NCBI GenBank assembly: GCA_020427635.1
Contig: JAGQOH010000003.1
Coordinates: 1 to 64,000, forward strand
Direction of reading: 5' to 3'
Source: Phycisphaerales bacterium
GTDB taxonomy: Bacteria; Planctomycetota; Phycisphaerae; Phycisphaerales; UBA1924
DNA length: 64,000 nt
Position numbers and translations under genes: made by a program
Notes under the pieces: model-generated
Told to the model about the DNA's origin: nothing
What the model saw: the letters and a program-made list of their open reading frames with translations, nothing else
Databases searched by the model: none
Shown: in pieces, positions 45,332 through 53,882 of the stretch
How positions within the stretch are numbered: the stretch's first letter is position 1
How the letters are laid out: the number at the start of each line of letters is the position of its first letter

Positions 45332-46048
45332 TCAGCGACGGCGGCGGATGCCGACCAGGCCACCCATGGCCAGCAGGCCGGCGGCACCGGGCGTGGGCAC
45401 ATAGATCTTCGAGATGCCGAAGTCCACGGCTGACACAGCCTTGTCGTTGAAGTAGATGGTCAGGCTGTCAACGTTGCTGAGGTCGACGCCGCCACCGATG
45501 GTCGGGACAGCGGCGGCGAGCAGGAAGCTCTCGGTGTACGCAGCCTCAGCCTTGAGGACCGACTGCTCGATGACCGACTCGCCAATCACGTTCGTGCCGG
45601 CGCCGTAGGTGCAAAGCACGATGCGGACGTCGAAGCCGCGGTCGATGAACAGGAAGTCGATATCGATGGAGGGCGCGCCTGACCAATCGGCGTTCAAGCC
45701 GTTGCCAAGCACGAAGTCCGGATTGCCGTCGGCCTCGGCTTCGCCCGAGCCGTCATACTGCAGTGCGACGGTGCCCTTGACGCCCGGATCGTTGGCGCTG
45801 AAGGTCATGCCATTGCCGATCACGACATCCGAGGAAAGGCCAAACTGGTTGGCGACGATGGCGTAGCGGACATCGCGCTGCCCGCCGAACATGCTGCCGG
45901 CCTGTTGGGCGTAGTAGGTGTTGACCAGCGTCTTGGTGTCGTTGAACGCGCCTGTTTGGAAATCATCAATGCAAACGACGCCTGCCTGGGCAGCCGAGCC
46001 CAAAAGGCCTGCGGCGAGCATACCGATCGCGAGCTGTGCGCACTTCAT
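45332..46048 (-). CDS. PEP-CTERM-like exported protein (separate family)
   Basis: A 238-residue exported protein. The signal peptide is MKCAQLAIGMLAAGLLGSA. The mature part is beta-rich with Gly/Asp-rich strands (VVIGNGMTFSANDPGVKG, SIDIDFLFIDRGFDVRIVL, VDSLTIYFNDKAVSAVDFG), which could be a carbohydrate-binding jelly-roll. The tail is YVPTPGAAGLLAMGGLVGI then RRRR. It is not homologous by eye to the six paralogs at 11.7-19.1 kb apart from the tail. The ATG at 46048 is chosen from the signal peptide. Confidence 0.83.
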   Translation of the reverse strand: MKCAQLAIGMLAAGLLGSAAQAGVVCIDDFQTGAFNDTKTLVNTYYAQQAGSMFGGQRDVRYAIVANQFGLSSDVVIGNGMTFSANDPGVKGTVALQYDGSGEAEADGNPDFVLGNGLNADWSGAPSIDIDFLFIDRGFDVRIVLCTYGAGTNVIGESVIEQSVLKAEAAYTESFLLAAAVPTIGGGVDLSNVDSLTIYFNDKAVSAVDFGISKIYVPTPGAAGLLAMGGLVGIRRRR

Positions 46049-46355
46049 GCTTGAACTCTCTCTCTTGAGTTGCTTGGGAACTGACCTGACTCTCCCCGCG
46101 TGGGCCTGTGCGCCCAAAGCGGACCTAGCGCCCCTGTGCTGAGCGCTCGGTGGAACCATGCCCCGAAAAGCACACGGGGCAAGTCCTTCGTGGGAAATAT
46201 CCAAATTCCTGTCAGCCCAAGGGTTAGCCCGGTGCTTTGCCGGTCCGATTGTGGGTTATTCATCCACAATCCGGTCGCCCGCCAGACCCCTCCGCCGCCG
46301 GGGCGTCGATATCCTCCATTTGGGGTCCATCGGGCTCGGGCGGGGGGATGCGGCG
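46049..46355. other. Divergent intergenic region before rfbA
   Basis: These 307 bp separate the leftward PEP-CTERM-like gene from the rightward rfbA. They hold an inverted repeat (46247-46271), a purine-rich GAGAGAGAG leader before the leftward gene and a GGGGGG ribosome site before rfbA. No coding sequence was recognised. Confidence 0.5.
46247..46271. promoter_or_regulatory. Inverted repeat upstream of rfbA
   Basis: GATTGTGG and CCACAATC form perfect 8-bp arms separated by 9 bases. It lies about 85 bp before the rfbA start and could be an operator or part of a structured leader. No T-run follows, so it is not a normal terminator. Confidence 0.35.
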
Positions 46356-47147
46356 GTGACAGCAAAGCTGAAGGGGATCATCCTGGCTGGGGGCAAGGGC
46401 ACACGCCTCGACCCTGTGACGCGGGTGGTCAACAAGCACTTGCTGCCGATCTACGACGCCCCAATGGTGGCCTATCCCATCGCGGCGTTGGTCGAAGCGG
46501 GGGTGGATGACATCGTGGTGGTCACCAATCCCCAGGACATTGCCGATTTCCGGTCGGTTCTCGGAGATGGATCCGCCCTTGGGCTCAGTTCGCTGGCCTT
46601 TGCGGAGCAGCAGCAAGCAGGCGGCATCGCAGACGCGCTGCTCTGTGCTGAGGACCTTGTCGGGGATCAGCCCATCTGCGTGGTGCTGGGCGACAACATC
46701 CTGTCGTCCACAGTCGCACCGATGGTCAAGCGCTTTGCTGGCAATCCAGTGGGGGCTCGCCTCTTGCTGGCGGAGGTCCACGACCCCCATGGGCTCGGCG
46801 TCGTTCGGTTCGAGACCCCGCTGGTCGCGGGAGGGGGCTTGCCGAGAGTCATTGAGATTCTCGAGAAGCCGAGCACACCACCATCACGGCACGCAGTCAT
46901 TGGTGTGTACTTGTATGGCCCGGACGTCTTTGCTGTCTGCAGATCTGTTCAGCCTTCGGCACGCGGCGAGCTCGAAATCACGGCGGTCAACAGCGCCTAC
47001 CTGGCCAAAGGCGCCTGCTCATTCGATGTCATCGACGGATGGTGGACCGATGCGGGCACGTTCGAGGGGCTTCACGAAGCGGCGACCCTCGTTGCGTTCG
47101 AGCGCAAGCGGGGCTCGCGCATTGGTCTCAGCCGGGCGGCCGGCTGA
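46356..47147 (+). CDS. rfbA: Glucose-1-phosphate thymidylyltransferase
   Basis: A 263-residue nucleotidyltransferase making dTDP-glucose from dTTP and glucose-1-phosphate, the first step of dTDP-rhamnose and related sugars. The signature LAGGKGTRLDPVT is at 10-22, followed by NKHLLPIYDAPM and CVVLGDNI with the metal-binding Asp. The GTG start follows GGGGGG by about 8 bp. The protein is somewhat shorter than the usual 290 residues. It is followed by rfbB after 21 bp, so both work in activated-sugar supply for surface polysaccharide. Confidence 0.92.
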   Translation: MTAKLKGIILAGGKGTRLDPVTRVVNKHLLPIYDAPMVAYPIAALVEAGVDDIVVVTNPQDIADFRSVLGDGSALGLSSLAFAEQQQAGGIADALLCAEDLVGDQPICVVLGDNILSSTVAPMVKRFAGNPVGARLLLAEVHDPHGLGVVRFETPLVAGGGLPRVIEILEKPSTPPSRHAVIGVYLYGPDVFAVCRSVQPSARGELEITAVNSAYLAKGACSFDVIDGWWTDAGTFEGLHEAATLVAFERKRGSRIGLSRAAG

Positions 47148-47168
47148 CCGATACTCTTGCGAGAGGCC

Positions 47169-48236
47169 ATGACGCGACATGTGCTCATCACGGGAGGCTG
47201 CGGCTTCATTGGCTCGAACTTCGTGCGCTACGTCCGCGCGCAGCGCCCAGCGTGGCGCATCACCAATATTGACAAGCTCACGGAAGCGGGCAATCTGCAG
47301 AACCTTGCCGACGTTCCCGAGGACGAGCGCTACCGATTTGTCATGGGCGACATTTGCGACGCACCGCTGGTGGGTCGGCTCATCCACGACTGCACCGACA
47401 TTGTGCACCTTGCTGCGGAAACGCATGTGGATCGCTCGATCATGGATGCGCGCCCATTTATCCATTCCAATGTGCTGGGCACGCAGACCATCCTCGATGC
47501 GGCGCTGCGCACATTCGAAGCGCGCTCTTCCGGGCGATTGGTTTTCGCATCCACAGATGAGGTGTATGGGTCGTTGCCCCTCGATCGACCGGACCTGAAG
47601 TTCACGGAGGACTCGCCTCTTCGGCCCAACAATCCGTATTCGGCAAGCAAAGCTGCGGCGGACATGATGGTGCGCGCCTATCACGAGACCTTTGGTCTCG
47701 ATTGCGTTGTGACGAGGTGTTGCAACAACTTTGGGCCCAACCAGTTTCCAGAGAAGGTGATTCCGCTGTTCGTCACGAACCTGCTCGAAGGCAAGCATGT
47801 GCCGCTGTATGGCGACGGCAAGAACGTGCGCGACTGGATCCACGTGGAGGATTACTGCTCAGCCTTGCTCACGATGCTCGAGCGCGGCCAGAGCGGTGCG
47901 ACGTACAACGTCGGTGCCAACAACGAACGGTCCAACCTTGAGCTGACGCGTGAACTGTTGCGGGTCTTGGGTCAGGGGCCGGACATGATCCGGCATGTGG
48001 CGGATCGACTCGGGCATGATCGGCGATATGCCATCGATGCGACGAAGCTTGAGACCGAGCTGAGTTGGCAAGCCACACGATCCGCCTGGCCCGAGGCGTT
48101 GGAGCGCACCGTGCGGTGGTATCAGGACAACGAGTCCTGGTGGCGCGCCGTCAAGAGCGGTGTGTACAAGGACTACTACCGCAGGCAGTACGGGCTGTTT
48201 GATGAGGCGGAGATGGATTCGCCGTCCGCGCGATAG
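47169..48236 (+). CDS. rfbB: dTDP-glucose 4,6-dehydratase
   Basis: A 355-residue short-chain dehydrogenase that converts dTDP-glucose to the 4-keto-6-deoxy sugar with bound NAD. The Rossmann motif TGGCGFIGSNF is at 8-18. HLAAETHVDRS, the catalytic FASTDEVYG and the YSASKAAAD motif (YxxxK) are intact, as is VTRCCNNFGPNQFPEK. Length is normal for the family. The ATG at 47169 is chosen from the conserved N-terminus. rfbC and rfbD are not in the window. Confidence 0.96.
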   Translation: MTRHVLITGGCGFIGSNFVRYVRAQRPAWRITNIDKLTEAGNLQNLADVPEDERYRFVMGDICDAPLVGRLIHDCTDIVHLAAETHVDRSIMDARPFIHSNVLGTQTILDAALRTFEARSSGRLVFASTDEVYGSLPLDRPDLKFTEDSPLRPNNPYSASKAAADMMVRAYHETFGLDCVVTRCCNNFGPNQFPEKVIPLFVTNLLEGKHVPLYGDGKNVRDWIHVEDYCSALLTMLERGQSGATYNVGANNERSNLELTRELLRVLGQGPDMIRHVADRLGHDRRYAIDATKLETELSWQATRSAWPEALERTVRWYQDNESWWRAVKSGVYKDYYRRQYGLFDEAEMDSPSAR

Positions 48237-48248
48237 GATCAGGTGCTT

Positions 48249-48320
48249 GGCCCGGTAGCTCAGCGGTAGAGCAGGCGACTCATAATCGTCCGTGCACAGG
48301 TTCGAATCCTGTCCGGGCCA
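48249..48320 (+). tRNA. tRNA-Ile (CAU, lysidine type)
   Basis: A 72-nt cloverleaf with acceptor stem GGCCCGG/CCGGGCC, D arm GCTC...GAGC, anticodon loop CTCATAA (anticodon CAT) and T arm ACAGG-TTCGAAT-CCTGT. The anticodon arm GCAGGCGACTCATAATCG is almost that of E. coli tRNA-Ile2, and the G1-C72 pair excludes an initiator. The anticodon would therefore be converted to lysidine-AU to read AUA. An elongator tRNA-Met is the alternative. CCA is not encoded. Confidence 0.88.
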
Positions 48321-48355
48321 CTTCACAACAAGAACCTTGAAGGAGGGTTGATCTG

Positions 48356-48952
48356 ATGGCTCGCAGGTTTGCAATGACGCTCGCGCTTGGCGCACTTGTT
48401 GTTGGCGGCGGCATCACGACGGCGCTCGCCCGACAAGGTGGCCGTCCGGACCCGCAAGCGCTCTTGGCTGCGCAGCGCGACGCCATGAAGCACTTCGAGA
48501 AGCTGCACGGGCAGTGGCGCGGTCCCGCGTGGACCATCCTGCCCAACGGCGAAAAGCATGAGCTCACGCAAACCGAGCGCGTTGGGCCGTTCCTCGATGG
48601 CGCGGTGCTCGTCATTGAAGGCAAGGGGTTTGAGCCCGACGGCGCTGTCGGATTCAACGCGTTTGGCATCATTTCGTTCAACGCCATGAAGCGCGCCTAT
48701 TCGATGCGTTCTTATGCCATGGGGTTCGAAGGCGACTATGTCGTCACGCCCACGGACGATGGCTTCACGTGGGAGATCCCCGCTGGACCCATGACCATGC
48801 GGTACACGCAGACGATCAAGGATGGCAAGTGGCACGAAGTTGGCGATCGCTTCATGCCAGGCCGCGACGAGCCAGTGCGTTTTTTCGAGATGACCTTGCA
48901 ACGTGTCGGTGATTGCGACTGGCCTGCCGCGGGCGGCATGACGGCCGAGTAA
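48356..48952 (+). CDS. Secreted hypothetical protein, DUF1579-like
   Basis: A 198-residue exported protein. The signal peptide (MARRFAMTLALGALVVGGG...) is followed by a helix HFEKLHGQWRGPAWTILPNG and strands with FNAFGIISFNAMKRAY and FTWEIPAGPMTMRYTQTIKDG. This is the pattern of DUF1579-type proteins, whose role is unknown. GAAGGAGGG lies about 9 bp before the ATG. It may share a transcript with the tRNA upstream. Confidence 0.75.
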   Translation: MARRFAMTLALGALVVGGGITTALARQGGRPDPQALLAAQRDAMKHFEKLHGQWRGPAWTILPNGEKHELTQTERVGPFLDGAVLVIEGKGFEPDGAVGFNAFGIISFNAMKRAYSMRSYAMGFEGDYVVTPTDDGFTWEIPAGPMTMRYTQTIKDGKWHEVGDRFMPGRDEPVRFFEMTLQRVGDCDWPAAGGMTAE

Positions 48953-49062
48953 CGCCGCCACGCTTCAATTCGGGCGGGTGAGCTAGCTTCTGGATTTGTG
49001 CTGGAACATGATGTGCTGCGCGGTAGCATGGTTGGGGCCTTTGTTGCGGGAAGGACTCCACC

Positions 49063-51141
49063 ATGCGAATCCATGCGAACGTTGTGTTGCTCCTGGGATG
49101 CGTTCATGCTTGCACCACAGCTGCGACGGCTGCGCCACTGGTAACGCCTTGGGCCCTCGCTGCACGCGCCCACCAAGACTATGTGTGCCACATGTTTGAT
49201 GGCATGTGCTACCCGCCAACGCTCTCGCCGGAAGCGTGGGAGCGCATTGGCGAGGCGAATGGGGCATGGCCGCCTACCGCGGCGCTCGATGCAGAACAAA
49301 CGCGGTATTCAACCTCCGACGTGGTGTGGGAAGGTGATCTCGCCCAGGGCGCGAGTGGGCGCGCGATCCGCACGCGATTGACCTATTCCTTTGTTGCGGA
49401 TGGCACGACCTGGGGGCTGCCCGTGGTCTCGGCCACCGGTCCAAGCGATCTCAGCGCGAAACTCATCAGCACCTTTGGCGATCTCGATCTCGGGCGCGAA
49501 TACATGCGTCAGGGATTGGCTGCATGGCACATCATGTGTGGGCTTGACTATGACGAAGTCGCCGATGATGGGTCACCCGAAGATGAAAGCACCGCGCGCA
49601 TCGCGACGCGCGGCGATGTTCGCCTGGGCGGGCTCGAGTTCGGCACGGACCAATTTGCGGCGTACAACGCCTTCCCCGCGGTGTCGGGCCTTGCAGTGGT
49701 TGCCGGCAGCGACATGTGCATCAATACGTCCTACTTTATTCCAAGCACGTTTGGGCTTGCGGATTTCGACTATCGCCTGCTGCGCAATGTCGTGTCGCAT
49801 GAGCACGGGCATGGCCTTGGCTATTTCCATCTGTTGCCTTGCGATGACACGAAGCTGATGGAGCCGGTGGTGTCGCTCGCATTCGATGTGGTGCAGCTTG
49901 ATGAGCGCCGCGGCGGGCAGCGCAACTATGGCGATCGTTTTTCCGGCAACAATGCCCCGACCACTGCACATGACGTTGGCAATCTGTCGCAGCCCGTTGA
50001 GCACTCGATCTTCGAGCGCTGGCTGTCCACCAACGGAGCGAGCGGTTTCAATGGATCCAACCAGGACTACTTCACGTTCACGATCGATGCGCCCAGCAAC
50101 ATTGCGATCGCCATCACGCCTGAGGGCAACATCTATTCCACGCAGGCGCAGCTGATCCAATGCTTTGGTTTCGGGTCGGAGACGATCGCCGCACAAACCG
50201 CGGGCAATCTCGCGGTGCAGGTGTTCGACTCATCAATGACGCTCGTCGCCAGCGCGAACAACAATGGCCCGGGGCTCATCGAGACACTGTTCCTCAATCC
50301 CTTGCCCGCGGACACCTACACCGTGCGCGTGTATGACGTGGGCCCGAATCCGACGGCGGATCAGGTCGTGCAGTTGTATTCGCTGACGATTCGCAACAAC
50401 GGCGCCGATGCAGTTCCGATCGCATCGGCCGGCATCAACAAGCGCGTGCAGGCGAACACGCCGTGCTACTTCATGGGCGACATCAACTCGCGCGTTGCGG
50501 AGAGTGGGGCCACGCTTGTCACCTTCATCTGGGACATCGACGAGGATGGCATTTACGATCTTGCCGGGCCAATTGCGTCGACGCAGTTCGTTTCGAACGG
50601 CGTGTATCCGGTGACACTTCGCATCACCGATTCGAACGCGATGGAAGCCTTCGACACGATCGATGTCACGGTCCACGGCGCGACGACGACATTGAGCGAT
50701 GTCACGCCGCCGCAGGGTGAGCAAGGGCAGACCGTGCCCGTGACGATCACGGGAGCCAACTTGAAGAACGTCGCGAGCGCGAGCGAGTTTCTTGTCTCCG
50801 GGAGTGACGTCATCTTCGTGGGCACACCAACGCCCAACGGACTTGGCACACAAGTGACGGGCTTGTCCGTGCAGGTTGGCGCGAGCGCGGCAACGGGGCT
50901 GCGCACGATTTCGGTGAGCAATGCGGACGGTTCGGCGGCTTGGGCGGGGTCGTTTGAAGTGCTCGCGGCGACGGGCGGTTGCCCGGACCTCGATGGTTCG
51001 GGCGTGGTCGATCTTGGCGATCTGACGCTTGTGCTCTTCAACTTCGGTACTGCCGGACCCGATGGCGACACCAATGGCGACAATATCGTCGACCTGACGG
51101 ATCTGTCGAACGTGCTTTTCTCGTTTGGGATGGAGTGTTAG
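49063..51141 (+). CDS. Secreted matrixin-like zinc metalloprotease
   Basis: A 692-residue exported protein. After the signal peptide, the protease domain (about 60-290) has the metzincin zinc site HEHGHGLGYFH at 246-256 and a Met-turn candidate KLMEP shortly after. A PPC-like domain follows (about 325-450), then a PKD-like (about 455-550, TFIWDIDEDGIYD) and an IPT/TIG-like beta domain (about 550-640). The C-terminus carries two dockerin-like units (PDLDGSGVVDLGDLTLVLF, GDTNGDNIVDLTDLSNVLF). It is predicted to cleave proteins outside the cell. AAGGA lies before the ATG. Confidence 0.88.
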   Translation: MRIHANVVLLLGCVHACTTAATAAPLVTPWALAARAHQDYVCHMFDGMCYPPTLSPEAWERIGEANGAWPPTAALDAEQTRYSTSDVVWEGDLAQGASGRAIRTRLTYSFVADGTTWGLPVVSATGPSDLSAKLISTFGDLDLGREYMRQGLAAWHIMCGLDYDEVADDGSPEDESTARIATRGDVRLGGLEFGTDQFAAYNAFPAVSGLAVVAGSDMCINTSYFIPSTFGLADFDYRLLRNVVSHEHGHGLGYFHLLPCDDTKLMEPVVSLAFDVVQLDERRGGQRNYGDRFSGNNAPTTAHDVGNLSQPVEHSIFERWLSTNGASGFNGSNQDYFTFTIDAPSNIAIAITPEGNIYSTQAQLIQCFGFGSETIAAQTAGNLAVQVFDSSMTLVASANNNGPGLIETLFLNPLPADTYTVRVYDVGPNPTADQVVQLYSLTIRNNGADAVPIASAGINKRVQANTPCYFMGDINSRVAESGATLVTFIWDIDEDGIYDLAGPIASTQFVSNGVYPVTLRITDSNAMEAFDTIDVTVHGATTTLSDVTPPQGEQGQTVPVTITGANLKNVASASEFLVSGSDVIFVGTPTPNGLGTQVTGLSVQVGASAATGLRTISVSNADGSAAWAGSFEVLAATGGCPDLDGSGVVDLGDLTLVLFNFGTAGPDGDTNGDNIVDLTDLSNVLFSFGMEC

Positions 51142-51953
51142 GCCCACGTCCCATTGTCGATCAGCCGCGTGCCGGCAACCATGCCCGCGACAAGCACGCG
51201 CGCAGTGTCGCGCGATTGCACGGGGCCGAGCGTGGCACCGTCGCGCACGGCGGCGTACTCGGGACTCACTCCATGCGCCACCATCAAGCGCCATGCGGCG
51301 CGTTCGGCATGGGCCACATTATGGCATGGCCGGGCAGCTTCGATCGCACGTGAGAGGCCGAGCGCGCGCTCGCGGGCCTCGGCTGACAGAAGCTTGTTTC
51401 GGCTGCTGGCGGCGAGGCCGTCTGTCTCGCGCACGGTCGGCGCGCCGATGATGTCGATGCCGAAGCGTTCGCGTGTCACCATCGCGCGCACGAGTTGCAG
51501 TTGTTGCCAGTCCTTCTCACCAAACACAGCGGTCCGCGGCTGCACAAGGTCGAACAGTCGTTTTACGACGCGGTACACGCCATCGAAGTGTCCGGGGCGG
51601 TAGTGATCCTCCAGCCCCTTGCCCCGCGCGACGTTGGGCAGGATGAGCGGCGCCTGCAATACACCGGGTGGGTAGATGTCGCCAACCTCCGGTGCAAAGA
51701 TGCAGGTTGCACCGCACTGCTCGCACAGGGCAAGGTCGGCGTCCCAGGTCTTCGGGTATTTCTCGAAATCGCGCGGGTCATTGAACTGCGCGGGGTTCAC
51801 GAAGATCGAGACAACCACGCCTTCGCGGGCCGATTCGTGTGAAGAGGCTTGCTTGATCAGGGCGGCATGCCCCGCGTGCAGCGCCCCCATGGTGGGCACG
51901 AGGATGCCGCCGCGGAACGGGGCCAGGTCAGTTGCATGACGCACGACGTGCAT
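51138..51953 (-). CDS. panC: Pantoate--beta-alanine ligase
   Basis: A 271-residue enzyme that joins pantoate and beta-alanine using ATP, the last step of pantothenate (vitamin B5) synthesis. Signatures are VPTMGALHAGH (19-29), SIFVNPAQFNDPRDFEKYP, GHFDGVYRVVKRLF, VFGEKDWQQL and VRETDGLAASSRN. Length is normal. Its stop overlaps that of the convergent metalloprotease gene in TTAG. No panB or panD is adjacent. No Shine-Dalgarno sequence was seen. Confidence 0.96.
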   Translation of the reverse strand: MHVVRHATDLAPFRGGILVPTMGALHAGHAALIKQASSHESAREGVVVSIFVNPAQFNDPRDFEKYPKTWDADLALCEQCGATCIFAPEVGDIYPPGVLQAPLILPNVARGKGLEDHYRPGHFDGVYRVVKRLFDLVQPRTAVFGEKDWQQLQLVRAMVTRERFGIDIIGAPTVRETDGLAASSRNKLLSAEARERALGLSRAIEAARPCHNVAHAERAAWRLMVAHGVSPEYAAVRDGATLGPVQSRDTARVLVAGMVAGTRLIDNGTWA

Positions 51954-52009
51954 CGCAAGAGGATGAAGACTTGGTTTGGCTGGAGCAAGTTCGGGTTGCG
52001 GTGCGGCGC

Positions 52010-52492
52010 TTAGGCTGCGGGCTTGGGCAGGTCGGCCTCGCCAAGGAGGCGGAAGTTCTTGCGACGCAGGATCTGGCCTGCAAGCACCGGGTCATCGACT
52101 GCCAGGGCGATCGTTGGTGTGCCATTGGGGCGGAGCATGACCGGGTAGCTGAAGCGGATATTGATCTCGGCGCCGAGGAGATACAGGCACATGCGGCTCA
52201 GCGTGAGCCCGTTAATCAGCTCGATCACGAGCACGTCCATCTCGGAAAACGCCAAACCATGCGAGCGAAGGATGTCGCGGGCGGCGGGGGCGTCGCTTGT
52301 GACCAGGCGCACGACAGCGTGGTCCGAAGCTTCATGGACTGAGAGGGCACAGATTTGGCAGGTCCTGTGCTCGTCAAACGTTGTGAGAAGTTCAAAGAGC
52401 TTGCCGACTTTGTTGTCCAGGAAGACGCTGAATTGCGTGACGCTCGGTGGCGCGAAGCCGCGGGCAGTCTCTAGGGGTGCCATGTGTGTCAT
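52010..52492 (-). CDS. ACT-domain protein
   Basis: A 160-residue protein with two ACT-like halves: QFSVFLDNKVGKLFELLTTF with VHEASDHAVVRLV (about 15-75), and LYLLGAEINIRFSYPVML with TIALAVDDPVLAGQIL (about 95-150). ACT domains bind amino acids or other small ligands and regulate partner enzymes. It has no enzyme domain, so it could be a free-standing regulatory subunit. The ATG at 52492 follows GAAGGA by 5 bp; ATG 52483 is an alternative. Confidence 0.8.
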   Translation of the reverse strand: MTHMAPLETARGFAPPSVTQFSVFLDNKVGKLFELLTTFDEHRTCQICALSVHEASDHAVVRLVTSDAPAARDILRSHGLAFSEMDVLVIELINGLTLSRMCLYLLGAEINIRFSYPVMLRPNGTPTIALAVDDPVLAGQILRRKNFRLLGEADLPKPAA

Positions 52493-52570
52493 GATGTTCC
52501 TTCGCCTCCTTGCCACCTCGAGCGATCGGCGGTGGTCCGCCGCCATGGTCATCGCCCGGCTGCGCCGCAC

Positions 52571-52794
52571 CGCGCGCCGTCAGCGATCCTTCTCCGCCCG
52601 AGTGATCCCCCGATGCCGCCCCCAAAAATGGCAGAATAGATAGATCAGGGCTGGGCACCGAAGCACGGCGGGGCCTGGAGGCTTCCCAGCATCCCTCCGT
52701 ACCGCCTCCAGCCTAACCGTTCACCGAGCGATAACCAAGAGAAAACACCTCCAAAGCCCTGTTCGAAGCGGGCGTTTTCGCCACGGGTCTGGGC
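52571..52794. other. Intergenic region with inverted repeat
   Basis: This 224-bp gap lies between two same-strand genes (the mqnD end and the ACT gene start). It contains an 8-bp perfect inverted repeat, CTGGAGGC (52675-52682) and GCCTCCAG (52704-52711), extendable by two pairs across a one-base bulge. It may be a leader structure of the ACT gene. No motif of SRP RNA, RNase P RNA or tmRNA was found. Confidence 0.35.
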
Positions 52795-53823
52795 CTAGAT
52801 CACGTCGAGGTCGGGTCCAACGGGGACAAGCCCGGCCGAACGCCCGGCTTCTAGCAGTGACTCGATGGCCCGTCGGCCTCGCTCGCCGCAGTCGACCGAC
52901 AGCTCGTTGACGTAGAGCTCGACAAACCGGTCCATGTCTGCTTTCGAGGGCGCGCCGACCGGCCCCGACGGCTTGGCCTCTTCAAGTGCCCCGGCGAAGT
53001 GCGCCGCGTAGGCCAAACCGGGGCCACGATGCTGGAGTGCATGGTGGATCGATGTGCGCAGGATCCTGGCGATGTTCTTCACGGTGCCGACGCCGAACCG
53101 ATCGTCCAGGTCACGCCGAATGGCGTTCGCACCGAGTGGCAACGGCAGCCCGCCGGTTTGGGCCGACCACCATGCACCGAGATCGACGAGCAGTTCCAAC
53201 CCCGCAGCGGCATAGGTGACCTGCGCTTCGTGGATGACCAAGGCTGCGGCAACATCGCCTGCGAGCAACTCCGGGATCACGCGGTCGAATGGCACGGCGA
53301 TGACAGCACCTTCAGGAATCTCAGTGAGGCCGGTCGCGCGCAGCATGAGCTGTAACACGAGGTACGCCGTTGTGCGCGTGCCGGGGATAGCAATGCGTCC
53401 GCCGTTGCGCAAGAGCTCGGCAAGATGGGCGAGGCGGTGGGCAGCGTCTGCCGGCGCGGGGTGGGCCGCATCGGGACGGATGAGGACCTTGGGGCCATAG
53501 CCTTCGCCAAAGGATGCGCCGCAGGAGGTGAGGATGTATGTGTCACTCACGTGCGCATAGGTCGCGAAACTCATCGCGGTGATGTCGAAGTCGGCGCGTT
53601 CGATCGCGCGACGGTTGAGGGCCTCGATATCCGCAGCGACAGGGCTGAAGCGGAAGCGACCGGTGTCGATCGCGGGCGGCAAGCTCGGCAATGTGCCCAG
53701 GTGCGCGGGAGCTTCGATGCCGGCGGTGCCCAAGGGCCACCACATGAAGGCGTCGTCCGCGTCGGGGGAGTGGCCGATCGTCAACTCAACGGACGAGAGA
53801 TTGATGGGCGTTTCGCCTGGCAT
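52795..53823 (-). CDS. mqnD: 1,4-dihydroxy-6-naphthoate synthase
   Basis: A 342-residue enzyme of the futalosine pathway of menaquinone synthesis, with a periplasmic-binding-protein fold. Signatures are LTIGHSPDADDAFM (14-27), ADFDITAMSFATYAHVSD, TSCGASFGEGYGPKVL and RIAIPGTRTTAYL. The C-terminal part is somewhat longer than in the shortest family members. TATGAT lies 8 bp before the ATG, with no Shine-Dalgarno sequence. Its presence implies the organism makes menaquinone by the futalosine route. Confidence 0.9.
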   Translation of the reverse strand: MPGETPINLSSVELTIGHSPDADDAFMWWPLGTAGIEAPAHLGTLPSLPPAIDTGRFRFSPVAADIEALNRRAIERADFDITAMSFATYAHVSDTYILTSCGASFGEGYGPKVLIRPDAAHPAPADAAHRLAHLAELLRNGGRIAIPGTRTTAYLVLQLMLRATGLTEIPEGAVIAVPFDRVIPELLAGDVAAALVIHEAQVTYAAAGLELLVDLGAWWSAQTGGLPLPLGANAIRRDLDDRFGVGTVKNIARILRTSIHHALQHRGPGLAYAAHFAGALEEAKPSGPVGAPSKADMDRFVELYVNELSVDCGERGRRAIESLLEAGRSAGLVPVGPDLDVI

Positions 53824-53882
53824 GGGCTGCGATCATAGACTGCCCGCTCGCGCGCGTGGTGCGGCGGTGCGATGGAGCGTGC

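Noticed and set aside
46158-46355. Longer N-terminus for rfbA
   Set aside because: The extra codons lack family character; the GTG at 46356 has a ribosome site and precedes the conserved LAGGKGTRL.
48249-48320. Initiator or elongator tRNA-Met
   Set aside because: The G1-C72 pair excludes the initiator, and the anticodon arm closely matches tRNA-Ile2 rather than elongator Met.
50233-51294. A 353-codon minus frame opposite the metalloprotease
   Set aside because: It is Arg-rich with no domain, overlapping both the protease C-terminus and panC.
52571-52794. SRP RNA, RNase P RNA or tmRNA gene near smpB
   Set aside because: The diagnostic conserved sequences of these RNAs were looked for and not found.
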